Translations under genes and position numbers: made by a program | DNA from: Amyelois transitella | Taxonomy: Eukaryota > Arthropoda > Insecta > Lepidoptera > Pyralidae | NCBI RefSeq assembly: GCF_032362555.1 | Contig: NC_083523.1 | Span: forward strand, 4,191,501 to 4,255,500 | Length of the DNA: 64,000 nt | Direction: 5' to 3' | Shown: positions 48,901 through 59,860 of the stretch, one piece after another | Layout of the letters: every line of letters starts with the position of its first letter | Numbering within the stretch: position 1 is the stretch's first letter | The notes under the pieces: generated by a model | What the model was told of the DNA's origin: nothing | The model's input: the letters and a program-made list of their open reading frames with translations, nothing else | Databases searched by the model: none

Positions 48901-50948
48901 ATCGCAGCTCACCGCAAACCGGGGTGTCACTACGGGTTGTATCAATTCGTTCTGAAAAACATCACTTTTTCTTATAATTATATATGGGGTTTGAGATGAC
49001 TGATGAGAGGTTCTTATCGTGTTATTTTTCGCTTACCACAATTTTCTACAAGGGCGAGCACAGGAGTTCAGTAGTCACAGTACAGAAGAATGGGTACCTA
49101 TATCTAGTAGTTTTTAGTTGGGACTTTGGCAAGAAAGTTTGCTTACATTATTTATTATTATTATCTACCTACATTTTTCTGTTATTAATTCAAACCGTTA
49201 TCAAAATAAAGGCAACAGAAAGCTAGCTTGCTTGCCTTACCCTGCTCGATGGTCCATTAATTTAACTTACTATCCTGTATTTATTTAAAGTATACAAACC
49301 TTAAATTCCAAAATCTTCTTCACAAAATCTTCAACTTCGTGTACCTCTTTGGCCGTGTCGTTATAATATCCCGCGTCGTTCTCCAAGTTCATGCTGACCT
49401 TACCGATCAGCGCCCTCTGTCGGTGTTTGATGGCGCTTTTCGCTAATTCCAGTGTACCGTCTAGATGGAGCGAGCCGAAGTAACAAGCCGTTGTTGTCCC
49501 GTTGGTGATGAGTCTTTGCTGAAGAAATATGCGAATAATTTGTTTAAAGGCTAGGACTTTTCCGAAAGCGTTAGATACAATTTAAGGCTGTTTTTTTTCA
49601 TGTAGCCTAGAATGACGAGATTCTGGATTGGATAAAGCAGAGATCAATTCTAAATGGAACTAGAAGGGAACGAGTGATAACAAAAATTGTCATTAGTTTA
49701 ATGGTACACTATGGTAGTGTCAACGAACGGGGTTTTTCTAGAAGCTGACTCGTGATGGACAGAGTTCGTCTGACCTCCGCAACCTTGACAGGAGAACCTA
49801 CTACGTGTTTACGTTCTAGGTCCAGGTGTCGTGTGGTTCCCGTCCCGGATCTTTAGAATAGGATGACTCCCATAGCTTCTCATGTCCCTATGTCGTGAAA
49901 GGTACATTCATTTATACATTGTACATTTCTGTTGGCTCTGTTTACCCTGTATGAGATAAGTATGTGTCATTATGTAGTTTAACGCGACGGCGAACCAATA
50001 GTTACGGGAGCAGCTATCGCATTAAAAGATTATCTACTCACAACAACTTTATCATAAACAGACGACGCGAACTCTAAATCACCGTATCGGCTCTCCAATG
50101 GAAACGTGTATTTCGCCAGCCATTCGAGCAAAGGTCGGTCTAACCCAAGCCCAATGTTGGGAAACTGTGGCGCGTGAGTGTGGCAGTCCACGAACCCAGG
50201 CATGATGAACTGGCTGTCATTGAGATGAACTATTTTGAATTTAGAAAACGATCCTGATTTTTTTAATGTTTCAAATTCGTTCGATGTTCCTTTCTTTGAT
50301 ATCTGTAAGTAATTAAAAAAACTAAGGTCAATAGACTGTAACATACATACGAGATGTGTACTATCACTATGTGGAGGGAGGGATATAGAGATATCTAGAT
50401 TCTAGGACAGTCAATGGCAGGAAAACTTGACTTTTATTTATGTAGAAAACAAAACTATAACGCTGGTTTGGTTTCTATGACTGTAACTGTACCTAGAACA
50501 TTTATCATGTTTTCGGAAATCTTGCTTTGGATATGTCTGTTCTCTTTTACCTGATAAGATTTATTTATATTATCAAGATATTATCTATTTGATACTGGTA
50601 CCTAACCCTTTGCTTTGTATTTTTCTTTTTTTAGATTTTTGTAAGTATTCAAAGCAACTAGTATTAACAAATTCGGTATTTTATGTTAAGTAGGTATTAA
50701 TTAAACTAAAATATGAACTTTGAGATTAAAATGAAGTAACAAATGGTGACAAGGTACCTACAACAATAAGGAAAAAAAATACCTACACCTACTTGTACAA
50801 TGATAAAATAGTTATACCCATAATTAACAAAATAAAAAATAGGTACCTTTCCATTTTCAACAACCAAAAATCCTCTCCTTACACTTAATTCTTTCAAAGA
50901 CTTGGCTGAAGCCCACAGTCCAACAAATACTATATTTTGGTCGGACAT
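45984..50948 (-). CDS. GDA: Guanine deaminase, 8 exons
   Basis: This cytosolic zinc amidohydrolase turns guanine into xanthine in purine breakdown. Minus-strand exons in order are 50847-50948 (ATG), 50042-50302, 49300-49518, 48844-48951, 48304-48411, 47609-47774, 46535-46681 and 45984-46207 (TAA). GT-AG sites and phases agree throughout; the total is 1335 nt, 444 aa, close to human GDA (454 aa). Metal and substrate residues are visible: His75 and His77 in VDCHTH, Arg205 in PRFAVSCD, His232 in SHISEN, His271 in IMAH, and Asp322 in GLGTDVAGG, a motif completed across the exon 6/7 junction. Family signatures HCPASN, LATLGGAKA and FVYLGDDRNI follow. I start at MSDQNIVF. The frame extends upstream to another Met through a hydrophobic stretch, which would be unusual for a soluble enzyme. 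A degraded dispersed repeat lies in intron 6. Confidence 0.94.
46985..47405. repeat. Dispersed repeat in intron 6 of guanine deaminase
   Basis: It begins actagctgacccgcgcaacttcg and ends near ccgttgcgtagttttaaag ... catacgaagggacta. This sequence type recurs widely in lepidopteran introns and is probably derived from a degraded retroelement. It is non-coding. Confidence 0.6.
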
Positions 50949-51666
50949 AATTTGATCAAAACGTGTTCTCACAATGATAAGAACCACGAGAATAACAAAT
51001 AGGTTGATAATATAACTTAATCTAGTAGATACGTGAATGACATGTAGCATGTATCTTTGTCATTTCTCTTTGTATAAAAAGAGAAGCAACTATTTCAATC
51101 AGTACTTAAAACTTGGCTTCTTTATTTGTAGGTTATGTTTATTTGTTTGGGTGGGAAAGCAGATAGCAGACTGGTTTAAAACTTGGACTTCTTGTTATGA
51201 AGCATAGCCAGATGGCATTAGTATTGAGTAAGTAAGTTAATGTAAAGTATCTACATTATCTAACTACTTGGATGGCTGATGATAATAAAATATAACTCAT
51301 TTAATTTCATATATTTAGTTATTAGTTGCGACGCTTGGGACTTAACTTCTGGTTACTATTGACTCTTCGTCAAAAAAAATTAAGTCATGATAAGGGAGAG
51401 ATATAACTATTAATTGTATTTTACCTATTCTATACCAATAATAATCTTTCTATTAATAGTAAAAAAAAAAAATTAAAAGTAAAAAAAAAATTACTCCCTT
51501 TAGACATCTATTACGTCTACGTCCCTTACGGGGTTGACATACAAAATTAGCGAAAAGACACAAAGGCTACGTTCATCTGAATGGCTTAAAAATAGAAGTA
51601 TCTATCTACCTGCTTAGTAATATAAATAGAAGGCATAATTACCTTCCACAGTTCCACGATTTGCTG
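50949..51666. other. Short intergenic space between adenylyl cyclase (3' end) and guanine deaminase (5' end)
   Basis: The two minus-strand genes are about 720 bp apart, so this contains the cyclase 3' UTR and the guanine deaminase promoter. A minus-strand AATAAA at 51121-51126 may serve the cyclase. At about 51500-51620 there is a degraded copy of the repeat at 9431-9714. No TATA box is evident for guanine deaminase. Confidence 0.4.
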
Positions 51667-54600
51667 TTATTGCCTGTTTGTCGTGATTTTGTAAAGAAGT
51701 TGATGCCACGAACTTTGTACTTGTTCCTTTGCTGCCTGCCACTGCAAGAATACCCCGGCACGGGCGTTTTGCTGCCAAACCCTGGAGTTAGAGGTAGCTG
51801 CACGAGCCAGAGACTCTTCCAGACGATTGTGGACGCGCACTGCTTCTTCCAGAGCCTTCCCGGTAAGTCAATTAAAAGTAAATATTTTTTCTAGAAATCA
51901 AATTGATAATGAAACCTGTCACAAAAATGTGTAATCACAGCGCGGGCATTTTAGGAGGTGATAGTTACAACCAGGAGATAGGACAAATAATAGGTGGATG
52001 TTTTTTATAAATTTTCAAGTTTTACTCAGTAAAAATAAGGTAACGATTAATGAAAATACAATAGAAACCTGATTAAAGTAATATCCGGCTTTGCGACTGG
52101 ACAAACTGCAGGAGTAGGCCTTTAAAAGGAGCCATCGGGGGTAAATACTTCTCATAAGTCGGACGTCCTTCTCGAGTTTAGAAAGTTGTTTATCCGCAAT
52201 CGAACGCAGCTCCATCAAATCTACAACCTAAAATTAAGTTTACGTTTTGGACATGTGATACAGTACACCAGTGTCGCGTGAAATTAAGATTTAAGTTGCT
52301 ACCTACCTTCTTCAAATCATCTATTTTTCGCGCTAAACTCTCTAGCAAACCCTCAGCAAGTCTTAAGCAGCTCAAGAGTGTAGTGAGTGAACCGTAATCC
52401 TCATCGCTATTCAACCAACTTAAGGCTTCAGCTTCAAATCTTTTGGCTTTTTTATCAAAGTCTGCTCGCATCCAATATGTCCACAGTCCTAAAACCAAAC
52501 GGCGTCGACTAGGCCCGGCTGACCTTCCACTAATCAGTGCATATTCTGCATATCGACTTATTTCATATGGAGGTTCCAATTGAAAACCTGCGTCTAAAAT
52601 CAGGTCCATGCAAAGAGCGTAGTACCAAGTTTCAAAATCGTATGACATTTGACTTTGACCCATATGTAAGCAAAGTAAAAGTATATCTATAGCTTCTTCA
52701 ATACGACGTCGTGCGATTAGAACATAAACTAAGTCCGGAATTATGTCCAGCGAAATACTTTCGGCTATGAGAAAACGGCTAATTGTTAAAGATCGCAAGC
52801 CAGAACGAATTGCTGGTGCTAATTCACCTCGCGCTGAACGAGCTCGAAATGTAGCCATGAAGAGTTTCCCGACAGCACATAATTCATGAGCCTTTATTGG
52901 TTGAGATAGTTGCCGCAAAGTTTGACCAGCAAGTTGCTCTATTTCCAAAGTAGTTTCAGGTGACTCGCGATCCAGTTCGACTTGTATTGCATTACTAAAT
53001 GCATCACATATGTCAATAACGTTACATTCAACATTCATGATCACGTCTAAGGCCCATAAAGCAGATATTCTAGCAGTTTTATCATCTCCTAATGCGGAGT
53101 AAAGTAGTGTTGCTGTATTCAAACAATAAACGGAATCAGCTTCGATAGTTTCTTTATGCAAACGATATTTACGATTTCTAGATTGAATATTTTTAAGAAA
53201 TCGGTTGAATTTTAAAAAGTTAGAGCCTTTAGACAAATTGATCCGATATATTTTAGTTGCATTGTTCATTTCAAGTTTCGATGCCTGAAGATGTCCGTTC
53301 ATCAAATGCAAAGTAGATCTAAGTGTGTATATTTGACCCAAAAATCTGCGTTTCTCGAATTTATTTAATGATGAATTTTCACTTGATTTGTCATCTTTGC
53401 AAGCAATCTCTGCTTCTTCAAGTTTTGGGAAACAATCTTCCATGTTTCCATTTACCAAACTAAGATAACAATACTTAATCGTAAATTCTATAGATTTTAC
53501 CTTTAACTCAGCCTGTTGAGCATGATGTATGAGTTGTTCACAAATTTCAATACTTAAATCTGCACAAGTACATTTTTTAAAATTTGTTTGAGAAACATTT
53601 TTTTCTATTTGTATGCAGAATGATTTTTTATTTTTGCTTTTCAAATCTCCCGTAAGATCATCTTTACTATCTTTGACATGAAGATTATGCCAGTCATTCA
53701 AATCATTAGCTTCTGCTACAGCTCTTAACATATCGAATACATGATTTTCATTAATACTGTCTGAACTTTTACTATTAACCAAAAGTCGAGACATGGTGAC
53801 TCTTTTCATGCTAACAGTTTTATTAATATCAACTTTCTCTTTACTTTTTAGAATTGATGTGTATACGGAAGGATCACGTTCATTTGGTATTTGTTTTTCA
53901 TTATTATTATAACTGCTAGCTCTTTGAATGTTAAAATCTTCTTTTTGGGTGCTATAAATAGACGTGGATGCAGTTCTTCTAAGATACTGCTTTTCAAAAT
54001 TGTTGAATAAAATTGTTCGCCTTTTTTCTTCAGTTTGATTATGATCATCTTCACCTTCACTTTCGTTGTTTATGAATTCAAATGATTCTACACTAGATTT
54101 AGTTCCCATATCTATCAGACTATTTTCTCTACAAGGTGGTGCAATTGTAAATGTACCACCACAAGCCGGGCATTTTATGTTATTATTTTCTAGATAATAA
54201 ATAATTCTTGAATGAAATTCTTTCTTTTGATTCATAGGCAGTAATTCGTAACAAGTTTTTTGGGAATTTTTATTTCTGAATTTCATAATTTTACAAAATG
54301 CATATTTTGGGAGATTCCCGTAATTTTCGGCTTCATATTCAAATGGACATTCACAAGTTGGGACATCACAGCCTTGAAATGTTGTTGAATAAATACTAAG
54401 TGCCGATAAAAATCTTGATTTCGATGATTTAGATAGACCATTTGCACAAGAAAATAACCTTACATCAAAAAGCCTTTTGATAGCTTTTGCAGTTGTAATA
54501 CTATTGTTTTCATACATAATATTTTCCAAGAGATCTCTAGATATCACATTTCCAATTACTGAAGATATCTTGAGTAAAAGTTGTTGATAAGGTGTCAATG

Positions 54601-57600
54601 TATCTATTTGCATCATGATCAAAGCGTCTATATTTTGAACATTTATATTAGTGTTTAATTCTGCTTTTTGCGTTACTAAACATATTGAATATTCACCTGT
54701 GTTATCATCTTTTAAAAAGGAATCCAGAAGTTCCTGGTCTTCTGAATTAATCGCTTGTGGATGTAATAAATTAAGATCAGGATATTGCAATTGTTCTTCT
54801 TTAAAATTATCAATTTCTTCTTGGGTAACCCTTCGTATTTCAAGAGCTCCGCTTGAAAATAAATGCACGATAAAGCTCTCCGTTAACCCTGGAATTCCGT
54901 TACATTTTATTTTAAGTGCTGAGCATAAATCTTTAGGTACAGCATTAACATCTAAGATTTGACACGCAAATGCTGAAATCCAATCTGAAGGCAAAGGTCC
55001 CAGAACAATTTTTCTTATGCTATTGTTAATAAAAACATCATATAACCAATTATTAACTGAACTAAACTTTCCACGTGTAACAGTACATACGGTGAATAAC
55101 TTAATTGATTCAAACATAAGTGTTATATATTCCCAAGAGTGTACATCTAAATTCTGCAAATCATCTAAAAAGATGACATGGACATCTTGTATTGCCTTTA
55201 TCAGTTTTGTAAACATTTGTTTTGCTTTTTCACTTCTGTTATTTTCATTTAAGCTATATACACCTTCGTGATATGCAAAACGTACTTTAATTACATTATT
55301 TAAATAGCAAAGGTCTTCATCGTAAGTTTTAATCAATTGAACTATTTTCTCTTCTTTTACAAATCCAATCGCTGGTTCTTCAACACCTAATATTTGATTT
55401 ATTATTTGAGTCAAGGCTAAATATGAAGTGGCAGAGTGTATTGACGTTAAATTTATATAGTTAACTCTGTACTTATTATTTCTTGCATATCGAGCCATCC
55501 ATTCTAACAGTCTCGTTTTTCCAATACCCGGGTCACCAACTAATAAAAGGGCATCAAAATCCCTAAACGCTGTTGAATTTTGGAGCCAATCTTTGAAATA
55601 GTCGATCTCATCGTTACGGTTTAATATAGGTGGGGTTATGGGTATATCGTGTAATTCTTTTTCTCTTATATCTTCTGTATATTCATAAATGTTACCAGCG
55701 TAACCGATACCTTTTAAATCAATTTTAGGCATTAAAGTAAAACCATTCTTCGACATTTTACTTTTTACAAATGTACTTTCGTCGCACGTTATTTTATTTT
55801 TAAAAGCGCACATTAATCTGGCCGCTTTGTTGACAATTGCCCCTATGACAGTGAATTCTCTTCGTAGTGGATGTCCAACTACCCCGCAGTAGACCTGTCC
55901 TGTTGTGACTCCAATCGATACATCTTGCACACCATCTAGTGCCGAAACAGATTTCCGTATACCGTAACCACACTTTAGGGCAGCTTGTGCTTCTGATTCG
56001 TGTTTGAATCCACGCAGTCCAAAAATTACTAGAATCATTACATCTTTGTCAAAAAGTATTATTTTATTAACACAACCCATAGATTTATACACAATTTCAC
56101 ATGTTATTTGATACGCATTATTGACTATTGTTATCAATTGGGGAAGGGGACAACTGGCTGGTTTTAAAGTTATAAATAAAATTGAAACAAGCCTCATTTC
56201 CGTCAAATATTCAAGTGGCTGATGAGCATCTATTTGTGTCAGTACTGGTCGAATCATAAATTTTCGTATTTTGGACCCAATTTGCTTTTCTTCGGCTAGT
56301 AAAATCGCCTTACGGAGATTAAGAATTTCATTATTTTTTTGTTCTTCTGCCGCGGATGTATTTTTCGAATATTCGAAAAAATCATCTGGCAGATTTTCGA
56401 TTGCTGTAAAGTTTTTCTTTATTTTTCTAACAGCGGCGCCAAATCCGGTAAATGGTTTTGAAACATCTTTTTCACGTGGGTCATATAATATTGACTTAAT
56501 AGTCACATGTCCATCGGGATGCACAATATGATCGTAATTTCTTGAATAGCAGTGGCCCCAAGCAGAAGGGGTCAACTTTACTTCTCCGGAAGAGCAAAGG
56601 CTTTCGGCAAGTTTTGCTTCGATCACCGGCAGCCCAAATATAACGTAATTCATATCTATACCAGTTCCAATGGGAGCGAACAGGAGATTCCCAGCTGAGA
56701 TTGCTAATTTCACTTTAAGATTTACTTTGACATCAGTTTCATATGAAGCAAATGAATGTTGTATAACTAAAGCGCATGCTATAACTGTATGAATGGTGTG
56801 GCTTAAGAAGGTTCTTTTGTCTGTTTTCCACAAGGCTAAGAACGCATCTCCAGCAAATTTGATAATATCTCCACCGTGGCTGTATATCAGTTCTGTCAGT
56901 GATCCTAGGTATGTGTTCAGAGTGACTGTGAGCCGGTATGTCCCGCCTTTTAAATTATTATATTTTTCGGAGAGTGCCGTATATCCGGATACATCTGCCA
57001 TTAGCAGAACTCCGACAAACCGCTTTGGGTTCCCGGAATCGAAACTGAAAAGAAGTAAACAGGAAAATTAAATTTATAAAATTAGTTTATTATTTCGGTT
57101 CTGATCCGAAATCTTGTCTTCATTATAATTGATGATTGTTTTGGCGTTTTTGGCATTGTTTAAGTTCCCATTTGAATTCTTGAATAAAAAGAAAACTCTT
57201 TTCCAAGTGGATCAGTTTTTCATCAGTACCCTACACAAATCGTTTAGCCGAGAAATCTTAACACATAAACTCACTTTCGCATTAAAAACCGGTACGTATT
57301 TTAATATTTACTTATCCATTAACAGTATTTCATCTGGCACCAATGTCGATAGTATAAGTGTCTGCTTTTTAGATAGCTCCGCCTCGATGTCTTGATCTGA
57401 TTTGCTGTCCTGGCTGTTCTGATCGAAGCACTCCTCCATCCAGTCCTTGATCTGATGGTACTCCGAGTCTGATTCTTCTTCGGATTGTGAGTCTGCGGAG
57501 ACGTCCACCCTCGAGGCTCGCTTCCCATACTGCCTCCACCGATCCGCACTCATCATAATACTCATAGAATTTCGTCGCGTCCGCCGGCTTCTTCGGAAGT

Positions 57601-57604
57601 TCAT
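51667..57604 (-). CDS. ADCY10: Soluble adenylyl cyclase (ADCY10-like), 4 exons
   Basis: This is a class III cyclase making cAMP from ATP; in mammals this type is soluble and stimulated by bicarbonate and calcium. Exons are 57312-57604 (ATG), 52307-57044, 52069-52227 and 51667-51855 (TAA); phases agree, total 5379 nt, 1792 aa (human about 1610). C1 domain: FVGVLLMADVSGYTAL with metal-binding Asp115, and GGDIIKFAGDAFLALW with Asp164. C2 domain: VNKIILFDKD with Lys425, VSIGVTTGQVYCGVVGH, and VIGAIVNKAARLM with Asn503 and Arg507. Next comes a P-loop ATPase region (VGDPGIGKTR at 600-609; Walker B VIFLDD near 721-726), then a long helical C-terminus. Both catalytic aspartates are kept. Exon 2 alone is 4.7 kb. 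The N-terminal 97 residues are Arg- and acid-rich and unlike the mammalian start. The last acceptor (gggaag before GCTCTGG) is weak, so that junction is the least certain. Confidence 0.93.
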
Positions 57605-57957
57605 CTTGAGTTTATACTTGAATTTTGATTGTTTGTCCTAAAATGATAACCTCAAACTTCGCTTATAATCTATCGTCATCAATCTATTAGGTCTTGAAAT
57701 TTTATTGATTCTTATAAATTATTATTTATGTTTGTGCGATAAACACGACCAATGACTGACATTGTGACATATGTACTTACTTCAAACGTAGTAAACAAAC
57801 AAATATATTTTTCTCGCCTTCGCGGAATTTCTACATTGTTTACTTTTTAAAACAATTACAATAGTCAGAAATAGTTTTGTTTCATAAGTATTTTCAAAAC
57901 CTTCCCAAAACTGTGATAATAATGTTATGTTTATGGTATGTGTCTATCAGTGTATCA

Positions 57958-58010
57958 ATTCAAATTCAAATTTTTATTTGCAACATATGAGTACATAAAT
58001 CTATTTCCAT
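57958..58010. repeat. Dispersed repeat fragment
   Basis: The sequence tcaaattcaaatttttatttgcaacatatgagtac also occurs, slightly changed, at 62934-62975 inside another repeat. Two copies of the same text in one window support it being a mobile-element fragment, probably from a non-LTR element end. Confidence 0.55.
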
Positions 58011-58833
58011 CATCAACATCCTCTTGCTGTAATTCCTGGTTGCATCCTCACCTCTCTGAAAAGAGTCCCGGGTCCGACTTTTTGTTTGATATTGTAACTC
58101 AGGTTTTTATTTGAAACGACCGTTGCAGGGAACCTAGCTTAAGAATATTGGATCAAAGCTACCAATTCACATCCAGTTGCTAGAATGAATGCCAGGCACG
58201 CGATGTTTACCTCACCGTGAAAACATTTATTTTGAAAGCTGGTTGTCTCCAATAGAGCGAGGTGAAAAACATTGGGGGAGGCCTAAGTTCAGCAGTGGAC
58301 GTCCTACAGTACCGCTGATATGATTATGATGAAGAGCATCAGTAAGCAAACGAACATAACGGAGAAAAAGGTCATTGTAGGAATATGGCCGCGGTAGAAT
58401 ATGATTCTGCATCACGTTTTTGTAGTCGGGTGGCACCATACATGTCGTAATTTGTACGGTGGCCTTAGGAGATAGTTTATAGTATAGGAGGTGGCCCAAG
58501 TATCTCCAAAGCTGTGTGTAAAATTTCTAAATTTTTTATAATTATAAGATTTCCTTGCAGGACAACCAAATATATCATCGAGTAGTGTCCAGTGATATCG
58601 AAGCAATTAAGATTAATTAGTAGTAATAAACCCCTTAATTACTTTAATATTGCTGTTATGTGGTGATTAATTAAATACATAACATATATAATTAACCCTT
58701 TAGCCTTCAATGTGGGTGAGTATAACAGAGTGCAGGTCTCCATAGTTAAAGTATATTCTTGTTTTGTTTGTTTGCAAGGTAAATCTTTATTTTCATTCTT
58801 CTGGCCGACTTTGCGTTTTCTATTAGAATGCTC

Positions 58834-59305
58834 TTATTCGTACAATATAATATTCAAAGAAACTTACGTAAAATTACGCTTACTACCATAAGCGGTAAAC
58901 AGAGACTACTTGCATCTGTCCACAAGTCACGATCCCTTTATCATGATCATCATGCAAGGTGAGGGATGTCAGACGGGCGGGAATGGCCATAACAGTGAAC
59001 GTCATCACATCTCTGGATCATGGTCATATTAAGTTAATATATTAAGTTAATATGACCATGATCCAGAGATGTGATGACGTTCACTGTTATGGCCATTCCC
59101 GCCCGTCTGACATCCCTCACCTTATTTTTACAGGGAATCCAGTTTGAATCATGTGGTTGCCGCATACGTTTTCTCTACTGCTTGCATGATGATCATGATA
59201 AAGGGATCGTGACTTGTGGACAGATGCAAGTAGTCTCTGTTTACCGCTTATGGTAGTAAGCGTAATTTTACGTAAGTTTCTTTGAATATTATATTGTACG
59301 AATAA
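58834..59305. repeat. Near-perfect 472-bp palindrome
   Basis: The left arm (58834-59030, 197 nt) and right arm (59049-59305, 257 nt) are inverted copies with no mismatch that I could find by eye, separated by an 18-nt loop. The only difference is a 60-nt segment at 59124-59183 in the right arm. It is flanked by ctt on both sides and absent from the left arm, as if deleted between the short repeats. There is no transposase, no clear target duplication and no other copy in the window. Such identity suggests a recent event, or an assembly fold-back artefact. Confidence 0.85.
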
Positions 59306-59786
59306 CCTAAACCAATAGCTTTGTCTGCCTTCCTGCGATACCCTGATTAAGTCACACATTAATTAAATTCATCTCATGATCGTTTATAGTACGTGTATAG
59401 TTCAATGACATATAATCACTCTACGAGAATTATAATTTTGTTGATAAAAAACGTGTGTGTAAATGATAAGATTTCTGTTCAATAGAACACCACACGCCAC
59501 TAGTTTTTCTGGGTTCTGTTTTTATGGAAACAAGAAGTTACTTTTGGATTATACCAACTTTAAAAAAAAGGGCACCTCTTGATAATTAATTTCTTAATTG
59601 ATCTATTACGAACAAGAAAATATTTCCTCTAACTTTAGTGTAGATGTATTTATATTGTTTTGTTTACGCAAAGCTATTCACTAATTAAAACGAATGGAAA
59701 CTATTAACAAATTATTGTCAACATCAATTATGCGTGTGCGCAAGGCCTAAGGCTTAAAGGTGCCTGCAGACTATCGCAAGCGCAAT

Positions 59787-59791
59787 TCAGT
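59787..59791 (+). promoter_or_regulatory. Candidate initiator of the PLP decarboxylase gene
   Basis: TCAGT, the common arthropod initiator word, occurs 70 bases before the ATG at 59861 in the context caattcagttcaactccg. A TATAAAAAG word at about 59838 is too close to the ATG to be a TATA box for a transcript that includes this start. The assignment is tentative. Confidence 0.3.
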
Positions 59792-59860
59792 TCAACTCCG
59801 TCCTTTGACTTGTTAACACTGATGTTATATGTGAACCTATAAAAAGTGTGTGTGGTCAAT

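Larger units (their letters stand above)
57605..59860. other. Divergent intergenic region between adenylyl cyclase and the PLP decarboxylase
   Basis: This should hold the promoters of both divergent genes. It contains retroelement scraps at about 57958-58010 (tcaaattcaaatttttatttgc) and 58250-58340 (acattgggggaggcctaagttcagcagtgg), and the large palindrome at 58834-59305. I see no protein-coding exon that I can support. Confidence 0.45.

Noticed and set aside
51661-51894. Plus-strand 77-aa open frame
   Set aside because: It overlaps the last adenylyl cyclase exon, and the minus-strand frame looks more like protein. It is kept only as a finding because of the plus-strand splice-like signals.
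54651-55271. Plus-strand open frames of 84-103 aa
   Set aside because: They are antisense shadows of the long adenylyl cyclase exon.
59071-59359. Open frames on both strands within the palindrome's right arm
   Set aside because: They are short, mirror each other because of the palindrome, and show no recognisable motif.
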